DNA of 8,565 nucleotides from NCBI GenBank assembly GCA_900551465.1, contig URWL01000065.1, forward strand, positions 1 through 8,565. The letters are read 5' to 3'. Below are positions 1 through 4,939 of this stretch, in pieces. The translations under genes and the position numbers were made by a program. Origin of the DNA: an uncultured Blautia sp. (lineage in GTDB: Bacteria; Bacillota; Clostridia; Lachnospirales; Lachnospiraceae). How positions within the stretch are numbered: position 1 is the stretch's first letter; every line of letters begins with the position of its first letter. Under the pieces are notes generated by a model. The model worked only from the letters and a program-made list of their open reading frames with translations. It made no database searches and was not told where the DNA came from.

Positions 1-1446
1 AACAAGTATTATCTGAATGCAAAAACCGGTGTAATGTATAAAGGCTGGTATAAGATCAGCAACGGAAGATGCAGATACTTTGATTCACGTTCCGGAGTTA
101 TGAAAAGAGGCCTTACAAAAGTCGGAAGCTATTACTATTATTTTGATGGAAGTACAGGATGGGCAAAAACAGGATTCCTGAAGGCTGCCAATGGAAATAC
201 CAGATATTTTCAGCCTGGAACTTACCGGATGGCAAAAGGCTGGATGAAAAATGCCAAGAATCAAAAATGGTACTTCAGCACCAGCAATGGAATCATGTAT
301 AAGGGACTGAAAAAAATAGGAAGCTATTCTTATTATTTTGACGGAAGTACAGGAGCTGCAAAACAGGGATTTCTGACAGCAACCAATGGAAACACCAGAT
401 ATTTCCGCGGCGGAACTTATCGGATGGCTACAGGATGGCTGTCTAATTCCAAGGGTGAAAAGAGATATTTTTATCCGTCAAATGGTATTATGTTTAAAGG
501 ACATAAGCGTGTTGCCGGAAAATGGTATTATTTTGACAAAAACTCCGGCATTGCCAAAGGCGGATGGGTCAGCGAATCAGGAAAGAAGAGATATTATGAT
601 CCGGAGACTTTTGTTATGGTTACCGGAACCAGAACGATTGGAAATGTTACTTATACTTTTGACTCTGATGGATATCTGATCTCTTCACAGGATAATGATG
701 AGCAGCCGGACATTTCAACCCCAACATCACAGAGAACCATTAAGAATTATCTTCTTGGTGCCCTTCAGCCGGTAGGAAGGACTTTATATATGTGGGGCGG
801 CGGACATGGATGGAGCGATGCCACAAGAAAGGGTATCAGTACCAAGTGGACATCTTTCTATAACAGTCAGAACAGCAGCTATAATTATAAGAATTATAAC
901 GATCTCAGTGAAGCGAATCGTGCGAAAGGCCTGGATTGCTCCGGTTACGTAGGCTGGTCCACATATCAGGTGATGCAGTCAAAATCCGGAGTTGGTTCCG
1001 GATATACGGTTGTTTCCGGTGAGATCGGAGGTCTTTATAAATCAAAAGGATGGGGTAATATCTATAACCAGAATTATCTCAGCAATACAGGCTATAAGCT
1101 TTATCCGGGAGATATCGGATATGATGCAAATCATACATGGATCATCCTGGGACAGTGCAGCGATAAGAGTGCGGTGATTCTTCATTCTACACCAAATGCA
1201 GGTGTTCAGATATCAGGAACTCCTACACCGAATGGAAATTATTCAAGCCAGGCAATCGCTCTTGCGAAGAAGTATATGGCGCGCTATCCGGGATACCAGA
1301 AGATGGGAGCTTCTTTCTATCATACATCCTCCGGAGCATATATCCGAAGAGGTAATTATTTCAGATGGAGCACAGATACATTAAGTGATCCAAACGGATA
1401 CCGATATAAAACTGCAGACCAGATTCTTGCAGATCTGTTCAATTAA
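1..1446 (+). CDS. Cell-wall-binding repeat protein with C-terminal NlpC/P60-like domain (5' end outside window)
   Basis: The reading frame is open from base 1, so the start and any signal peptide lie outside the window; 481 codons are seen. The first ~235 residues are aromatic- and glycine-rich repeats of the choline/glucan-binding (CW_binding) type, with motifs such as YYFDGSTG, TRYF and GWxxxxGxxRYF. Such repeats normally hold secreted proteins to wall polymers. After a short Gln/Pro/Ser/Thr linker, the C-terminal ~230 residues resemble an NlpC/P60 cysteine peptidase: MWGGGHGW, then LDCSGY with the likely nucleophile Cys at 937-939, then NHTWIILG with His at 1132-1134, and LHST with a third polar residue His at 1183-1185. 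About 40 residues separate the WGGG motif from the Cys motif, far more than in standard NlpC/P60 domains. The likely role is peptidoglycan peptide cleavage at the cell surface; activity is inferred. The stop TAA is followed 39 bases later by a hairpin. The repeat part is secure, the catalytic assignment less so. Confidence 0.85.
   Translation, partial: NKYYLNAKTGVMYKGWYKISNGRCRYFDSRSGVMKRGLTKVGSYYYYFDGSTGWAKTGFLKAANGNTRYFQPGTYRMAKGWMKNAKNQKWYFSTSNGIMYKGLKKIGSYSYYFDGSTGAAKQGFLTATNGNTRYFRGGTYRMATGWLSNSKGEKRYFYPSNGIMFKGHKRVAGKWYYFDKNSGIAKGGWVSESGKKRYYDPETFVMVTGTRTIGNVTYTFDSDGYLISSQDNDEQPDISTPTSQRTIKNYLLGALQPVGRTLYMWGGGHGWSDATRKGISTKWTSFYNSQNSSYNYKNYNDLSEANRAKGLDCSGYVGWSTYQVMQSKSGVGSGYTVVSGEIGGLYKSKGWGNIYNQNYLSNTGYKLYPGDIGYDANHTWIILGQCSDKSAVILHSTPNAGVQISGTPTPNGNYSSQAIALAKKYMARYPGYQKMGASFYHTSSGAYIRRGNYFRWSTDTLSDPNGYRYKTADQILADLFN
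124..690 (+). repeat. Three 65-residue (195-bp) tandem higher-order wall-binding units
   Basis: The wall-binding region is built from a higher-order unit, not just the usual ~20-residue repeat. The Phe of the recurring YYFD motif falls at 142, 337 and 532, exactly 195 bases apart each time. Each unit runs: YYFD hairpin, 'AKxGF/GW' hairpin, 'RYF...TYRM' hairpin, then 'GW...NGIM'. By hand count the first 120 bases of units one (from 124) and two (from 319) match at about 95 positions, while unit three (from 514) is clearly more diverged. This fits stepwise tandem duplication. A partial earlier unit probably continues to the left of the window. Confidence 0.8.
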
Positions 1447-1485
1447 GTAATCTGCAGAAAAGGTTAGATCTGCTTATGGTAAAAA

Positions 1486-1524
1486 TAACGGGGAGACATT
1501 TTCGAAAGGAAATGCTCCCCGTTA
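1486..1524 (+). terminator. Hairpin after the wall-binding gene; weak or atypical terminator
   Basis: Ten uninterrupted pairs join 1486-1495 to 1515-1524 (arm TAACGGGGAG). After a single bulged A at 1496, five more pairs join 1497-1501 to 1510-1514, leaving an 8-base loop. The stem is strong, but the plus-strand 3' side reads CTATTG with no U-run, while five A residues lie on the 5' side. It could therefore be a poor plus-strand terminator, a transcript 3'-end stabiliser, or a barrier to antisense transcription. Confidence 0.55.
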
Positions 1525-1581
1525 CTATTGCACAATCATTAATAAATATTACAAAATTTTAAACTTTTGATCAATTAATAC

Positions 1582-1610
1582 TTGCAATCCATGTAATCCT
1601 GTGTTAATAT
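1582..1610 (+). promoter_or_regulatory. Sigma-A promoter of the PcsB/CwlO-like hydrolase
   Basis: The -35 box is TTGCAA (1582-1587), the spacer 17 bases and the -10 box TAATAT (1605-1610). A TGT immediately before the -10 makes an extended -10. Transcription would start near 1617, giving a leader of about 60 bases before the ATG at 1678. Confidence 0.7.
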
Positions 1611-1659
1611 GTAAAAGAACTTGAAAAAGATATTTCGTAAATGTTACAAAACTTGTTAA
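1592..1659 (+). promoter_or_regulatory. Cluster of WalR-like TGTWAH hexamers
   Basis: Five plus-strand hexamers match the WalR (YycF/VicR) half-site TGT(A/T)A(A/C/T): TGTAAT 1592, TGTTAA 1602, TGTAAA 1610, TGTTAC 1642 and TGTTAA 1654. A minus-strand copy lies at 1548-1553. WalR boxes classically pair two half-sites with a 5-base gap; the nearest pairs here have gaps of 4 (1592/1602) and 6 (1642/1654), so no canonical box is present. The wall-hydrolase context is what makes the match notable. This is a weak call. Confidence 0.25.
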
Positions 1660-1677
1660 TTATAAGAGGTGAGAAAC

Positions 1678-3063
1678 ATGAAAAAACGTATTGTATGTCT
1701 GATGTTAGCAGTTATGATGATGGGTACACAGGTTGCTACTGTAAGTGCTTCCAGAGAAGAAGAACTGAGAGAGGAGCAGGCATGGACAAGTGCACAGCTT
1801 AATGCCACATATGCTCAGATCGATCAGTTTTATGCAGCAAAAGAGCAGCTTCAGAATGAGATTGCAGCATTGGACGCTAATCTTGTAAATGTCATGGTCT
1901 CCATTCAGACTCTGGAAGGAGATATCAGCAATAAAGAGGCTGATATCAAACAGACACAGTCAGATCTTCAGAAAGCTCAGAATGCAAAAGATAAACAGTA
2001 TGCAGCAATGAAACAGCGTATCCAGTATTTGTATGAAAAAGGCGGAAACGATGCATGGTTCCAGATGATGGTAAATGCAGAAAATCTTTCCGAGCTTCTT
2101 ACAAAGGCTGAGTATACTCAGAAAATGTATGATTATGACAGACAGAGTCTGGAAAAATATGTAAATACAATTGATCAGGTGACAAAGCTTGGAAATCAGT
2201 ATCAGCAGGAAAAAGCAGAACTGGAAGGCATGAAGCAGGAATATGAAGCCGAATCTGTAAACCTCCAGGTTGCGATCGATGAAAGAAAAGCAACATCTGC
2301 AAATTATGACAATGAGATTGCATATGCACAGCAGATGGCTAATGAATATGCCGCTTTGATTCAGCAGCAGCAGGCGGAAATCGAACGTCTGGAAGCTGAG
2401 AGAATCGCAGCAGAAGAGGAAGCCAGACGTCAGGCTGAGCTTGCGGCAGCAGAGGAGGCAGCACGCCAGGAAGCAGAACAGCAGGAAAACACAACCGTAT
2501 ACGACGAAGAGGGAAATGAGATCGATCCTGAAGATGCAGCAGAAAACGGTGATGTTGTATATGATGAGAATGGAAATGAGATTGATCCTGATGAGATCCT
2601 CACAGAAGATGATGGAAATTCAGAAGGCGATGTTGAATATGATGAGTACGGTAATGTGATCGACAGTGACAATACTGTGGATCCAGAAGAATACGAGAGT
2701 TCAGGCTCTACAGGATCCGGCTCAGGTTCTTCTGTTGTAGATTTTGCAACACAGTTTGTAGGTAACCCATATGTTTGGGGAGGAACCAGCCTTACAAACG
2801 GAGCTGACTGTTCCGGCTTTGTACAGAGTGTTTATGCAAACTTTGGCGTAAGCCTTCCGAGAACATCATATGAGCAGCAGAATGCAGGTACAGAGGTATC
2901 TTATGCAGATGCACAGCCGGGAGATCTGATCTGCTACGGCGGTCATGTAGCTATCTATATGGGCGATGGAAAAATTGTACATGCTTCCAACTCCAGAGAT
3001 GGTATTAAGATCAGCAACGATGCTACATACAGGACGATTCTGTCTGTAAGACGCCTTGTATAG
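1678..3063 (+). CDS. Secreted PcsB/CwlO-like NlpC/P60 peptidoglycan hydrolase
   Basis: The protein has 461 residues. I chose ATG 1678 because AAGAGGTGAG (1664-1673) sits at ribosome-binding distance and MKKR begins a typical signal peptide; a GTG at 1669 overlaps that site. The signal peptide covers residues 1 to ~24 (MKKR, hydrophobic core, cleavage likely after VSA). Residues ~25-265 are a long Glu/Gln/Ala-rich coiled coil that includes RIQYLYEKGG and AENLSELL, as in the PcsB/CwlO group, which is known in other Firmicutes to be activated by FtsEX at the septum or side wall. Residues ~272-345 are an acidic repeat linker and a Ser/Gly hinge. The NlpC/P60 domain fills residues ~350-461: PYVWGG, then DCSGF with catalytic Cys378, GHVAIYMG with His423, and HAS with His435, so the triad is complete. 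The expected role is a D,L-endopeptidase cutting peptidoglycan stem peptides during growth or separation. Dependence on FtsEX is inference; no ftsEX lies nearby. The gene stands alone between its promoter and a hairpin. Confidence 0.9.
   Translation: MKKRIVCLMLAVMMMGTQVATVSASREEELREEQAWTSAQLNATYAQIDQFYAAKEQLQNEIAALDANLVNVMVSIQTLEGDISNKEADIKQTQSDLQKAQNAKDKQYAAMKQRIQYLYEKGGNDAWFQMMVNAENLSELLTKAEYTQKMYDYDRQSLEKYVNTIDQVTKLGNQYQQEKAELEGMKQEYEAESVNLQVAIDERKATSANYDNEIAYAQQMANEYAALIQQQQAEIERLEAERIAAEEEARRQAELAAAEEAARQEAEQQENTTVYDEEGNEIDPEDAAENGDVVYDENGNEIDPDEILTEDDGNSEGDVEYDEYGNVIDSDNTVDPEEYESSGSTGSGSGSSVVDFATQFVGNPYVWGGTSLTNGADCSGFVQSVYANFGVSLPRTSYEQQNAGTEVSYADAQPGDLICYGGHVAIYMGDGKIVHASNSRDGIKISNDATYRTILSVRRLV
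2494..2670 (+). repeat. Three acidic (V)YDExGNxIDP repeats in the hydrolase linker
   Basis: Between coiled coil and catalytic domain, the motif YDE-x-GN-x-ID recurs with its Tyr codons at 2500, 2560 and 2638, giving spacings of 20 and 26 residues. The first two copies are near-identical over YDExGNEIDP; the third is diverged (YDEYGNVIDS). The surrounding residues are mostly Asp, Glu and Asn. The Asp/Asn-rich pattern could be a flexible spacer or bind Ca2+; neither is shown. Confidence 0.75.
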
Positions 3064-3089
3064 TCTGAAAAGAAAATAATTGATGATAT

Positions 3090-3124
3090 AAGGCCCCCTC
3101 AAAGTGAATCTTTGAGGGGGCCTT
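3090..3124. terminator. Hairpin terminator shared by convergent genes
   Basis: A perfect 15-bp stem joins 3090-3104 to 3110-3124 (core GGCCCCCTCAAAG) around a 5-base loop. It lies in the 67-base gap between the hydrolase stop and the glycerate kinase stop, which face each other. Neither side has a good U-run (TTGGCT on plus, TATATC on minus), so it is best read as a bidirectional stem-driven terminator or convergent-transcript boundary. Confidence 0.75.
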
Positions 3125-3130
3125 GGCTGT

Positions 3131-4252
3131 TCAGAGAAGTCGGAAAACCTGTTCCGCACAGGCTTTCATATTCAATCTGGCTGTCTGGGGATCCATGGCC
3201 TCCTCGAGAGTAGTAATTCCTCTTATGATAGGAAAGAAAGCATCGATACCGGCCTTATTGCAGGCTGAGGCTTCTTTTGTTACACTTCCGGCAAATGCAA
3301 TGGTTTTTGCACCGTATTTTTTTCCAAGCCGTGCAACGCCTACAGGAGCTTTGCCCATGGCGGTCTGGTGATCCAGACGCCCTTCTCCGGTTACTACAAT
3401 ATCCGCGTTTTTGATTTCTTCTTCAAGATGTATGGCATTCAGAAGAAGCTGCACTCCGGGGGTGAGAACACCATTCAGGTAACTTAAAAATGCGAATCCA
3501 AGACCGCCGGCTGCACCGGCTCCTTCAGCAAGGGAATAATCTGTTCCAATAACAGAGGCGGTGACAGCTGCATAGTTAGCCATGCCTGCGTCAAGTACAG
3601 GAGCCGCTTCAGGAGTAACGCCTTTCTGAGGACCGTAAATGTAGGTGGCGCCATTAGGACCACAGAGAGGATTTGTGACATCACAGGCAATCTGAAAATG
3701 ACATTGAGAGAGGAGCTCCATTTTATCTGACATATTTACAGATACGATTTTTTCCAGTGCCTGGCCCCCTTCTCCAACATCTTTTCCATTTTGATCCAGA
3801 AAAGAAAATCCAAGAGCTTTCAGCATTCCGATGCCTCCGTCATTTGTGGCGCTTCCGCCAATGCCGATGATAAAATTACGGATTCCGTTGTTTATGGCAT
3901 GGAGGATCATTTCTCCCACACCGTAAGTAGTAGCTTCCTGAGGGGTGGCATGATCAGATAACATGATCCCTGCAGCAGAAGCCATTTCCATGATTGCTGT
4001 ATTAGAATTTTCCAGATAGCCGTAATATGTTCTGACTGGATCGCCCATAGGACCTGAGACCGTCAGATCGATTCGTTTTCCGTTCATTCCTTCGATCAGG
4101 GCATCGGTGGTTCCCTCTCCTCCGTCAGCCAGTGGCTTTACAATGACGGTGGCTTCAGGATGAGCTGCAAGTATACCGGCTTTTACTGCTATTCCTGCTT
4201 CCATAGAAGTTATACTTCCTTTGAAAGAATCAACTGCTACAACAACTTTCAT
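3131..4252 (-). CDS. glxK: Glycerate kinase (GlxK/GarK family)
   Basis: The protein has 373 residues, the normal family length. The start MKVVVAVDSFKGS is the family's N-terminal signature, and GGGAGG (minus strand; plus-strand CCTCCC 4259-4264) precedes the ATG by about 6 bases. Further family motifs are LADGGEGTTDAL near residues 41-52, GIGGSATNDGG near 130-141, and VTGEGRLDHQTAMGKAP near 287-303. The enzyme phosphorylates D-glycerate with ATP in the cytoplasm; family members make either 2- or 3-phosphoglycerate, and the sequence alone does not settle which. It feeds glycerate from glyoxylate, serine or sugar-acid breakdown into lower glycolysis. No partner genes (tartronate semialdehyde reductase, glycerate permease) are visible here. 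It converges on the hydrolase gene and diverges from the ArsC-like gene. Confidence 0.93.
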   Translation of the reverse strand: MKVVVAVDSFKGSITSMEAGIAVKAGILAAHPEATVIVKPLADGGEGTTDALIEGMNGKRIDLTVSGPMGDPVRTYYGYLENSNTAIMEMASAAGIMLSDHATPQEATTYGVGEMILHAINNGIRNFIIGIGGSATNDGGIGMLKALGFSFLDQNGKDVGEGGQALEKIVSVNMSDKMELLSQCHFQIACDVTNPLCGPNGATYIYGPQKGVTPEAAPVLDAGMANYAAVTASVIGTDYSLAEGAGAAGGLGFAFLSYLNGVLTPGVQLLLNAIHLEEEIKNADIVVTGEGRLDHQTAMGKAPVGVARLGKKYGAKTIAFAGSVTKEASACNKAGIDAFFPIIRGITTLEEAMDPQTARLNMKACAEQVFRLL

Positions 4253-4291
4253 AAAAAACCTCCCGCTGATTTAAATCGAATTGATATTTAT

Positions 4292-4300
4292 ATTTTACCA
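4292..4300 (-). promoter_or_regulatory. Possible extended -10 promoter for glycerate kinase
   Basis: Read on the minus strand, TGG followed by TAAAAT (plus-strand 4292-4300) forms an extended -10 element about 40 bases upstream of the start codon. No good -35 is seen 17 bases further up (TATCAT), so this is only a plausible assignment in an AT-rich divergent spacer. Confidence 0.3.
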
Positions 4301-4359
4301 TGGAGAAGACGGTTATGATATGTTCTGCAGAATAAAATATATAAGATTTTTAAAGAATT

Positions 4360-4377
4360 TTTGGCATATATACCAAA
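4360..4377. promoter_or_regulatory. 18-bp near-palindrome upstream of the ArsC-like promoter
   Basis: The arms TTTGG (4360-4364) and CCAAA (4373-4377) flank a self-complementary ATATAT core, with a single mismatched pair (C4365/A4372). It lies just before the proposed -35 box at 4381 in the divergent spacer between glycerate kinase and the ArsC-like gene. It could bind an activator or repressor of either gene; an AT-rich spacer can also produce such dyads by chance. Confidence 0.3.
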
Positions 4378-4380
4378 TAC

Positions 4381-4410
4381 GTGACTTTTATACAGAAGAT
4401 GTGTTACAAT
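4381..4410 (+). promoter_or_regulatory. Promoter of the ArsC/Spx-like gene
   Basis: The -10 box TACAAT (4405-4410) has a TGT directly before it (extended -10). GTGACT at 4381-4386 is a 4/6 match to the -35 consensus with an 18-base spacer. Transcription would begin near 4417, about 50 bases before the ATG at 4467. Confidence 0.55.
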
Positions 4411-4424
4411 GGCAGAAAATAATC

Positions 4425-4444
4425 TGGAACATAGATATGTTCCA
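4425..4444. promoter_or_regulatory. Perfect 9+2+9 dyad, candidate operator, in the ArsC-like leader
   Basis: The arms TGGAACATA (4425-4433) and TATGTTCCA (4436-4444) are exact inverted repeats around GA. The site lies about +9 to +28 from the predicted transcript start and ends 8 bases before the Shine-Dalgarno sequence, a classic position for a repressor operator. The size and symmetry suit a dimeric helix-turn-helix repressor of the MarR, TetR or GntR kind, but no candidate regulator is adjacent. In RNA it could fold as a short hairpin with a small loop; it has no U-run, so it is not a terminator. Confidence 0.5.
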
Positions 4445-4466
4445 AAATAGAAAAGGAGGACATCTA

Positions 4467-4817
4467 ATGAAAGTTCTTGTTTACAGAAAATGCAGTACCT
4501 GTCAGAAGGCTTTGAAATGGCTGGCAGCTCATGAAGTTGTTTTTGAGGAAAGAGCGATTGTAGAGGAAAATCCTACATATGAAGAACTGAAAGAATGGTA
4601 TGAAAGAAGCGGGCTGCCTTTAAAACGCTTTTTTAATACCAGCGGAAATTTATATAAACAGATGAATCTGAAAGATAAGTTAAAGGACATGTCTGAAGAA
4701 GAGCAGCTGAGACTCCTTTCTACAGACGGAATGCTGGTAAAACGTCCGGTTGTTGTGGCGGAGAATTTTGTTTTGACAGGTTTCAAAGAGAAAGAATGGG
4801 AAGAAAATATTCTTTGA
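4467..4817 (+). CDS. ArsC/Spx/YffB-family thioredoxin-fold protein
   Basis: The protein has 116 residues. ATG 4467 is set by AAGGAGG at 4453-4459; the frame is open further upstream, but that part has no ribosome site and overlaps the promoter. The N-terminus MKVLVYRKCSTCQKAL carries a CxxC pair (Cys9, Cys12) right after the first beta strand, as in Spx and related redox proteins. FNTSGNLYKQMNLKDKL (residues ~56-72) and KRPVVV (92-97, with the family cis-Pro region) complete the ArsC-family pattern. ArsC-family proteins include arsenate reductases, the transcription factor Spx and poorly characterised YffB-like proteins. A CxxC rather than an isolated Cys plus the ArsC arginine set, and the absence of ars transport genes, argue against calling it a proven arsenate reductase. 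A cytoplasmic thiol-redox role is the safest statement. It has its own promoter and a candidate operator. Confidence 0.85.
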   Translation: MKVLVYRKCSTCQKALKWLAAHEVVFEERAIVEENPTYEELKEWYERSGLPLKRFFNTSGNLYKQMNLKDKLKDMSEEEQLRLLSTDGMLVKRPVVVAENFVLTGFKEKEWEENIL

Positions 4818-4861
4818 GTTTAATACTTTAATATTGTACCGTAAAAAATACTTCTGAAATA

Positions 4862-4890
4862 TTGTATTTTTCCGCAGGATTGTGTATGAT
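4862..4890 (+). promoter_or_regulatory. Sigma-A promoter of citrate synthase
   Basis: The -35 box TTGTAT (4862-4867), 17-base spacer and -10 box TATGAT (4885-4890) give a start near 4897, about 43 bases before the ATG at 4940. The promoter lies 45 bases after the ArsC-like stop, so citrate synthase is probably transcribed on its own. Confidence 0.6.
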
Positions 4891-4939
4891 AGAAGACAAT
4901 CGTAAAATGTTTAAAGGAAAGAGAAACGGAGGGATACAT

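Noticed and set aside
1592..1608. Canonical WalR box
   Set aside because: The half-sites are present, but the gap is 4 bases here, not 5; kept only as a low-confidence cluster.
1669..1677. GTG start for the hydrolase three codons upstream
   Set aside because: The GTG lies within the Shine-Dalgarno sequence; ATG 1678 has correct spacing and gives a standard MKKR signal peptide start.
2430..2672. Minus-strand Ser-rich ORF opposite the hydrolase linker
   Set aside because: It is the antisense image of the Asp/Glu-rich repeat codons, with no independent support.
4281..4466. Upstream in-frame extension of the ArsC-like protein by 62 residues
   Set aside because: It overlaps the promoter and dyad, has no ribosome site, and is unlike the family N-terminus, whereas AAGGAGG precedes ATG 4467.
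4844..4871. Hairpin AAAAATAC/GTATTTTT after the ArsC-like gene as a terminator
   Set aside because: The stem is almost wholly A-T with a 12-base loop and overlaps the citrate synthase -35 box; too weak to call.
4862..4939. Upstream in-frame extension of citrate synthase from a TTG
   Set aside because: It covers the -35 and -10 boxes, and GGAGGG lies correctly before ATG 4940.
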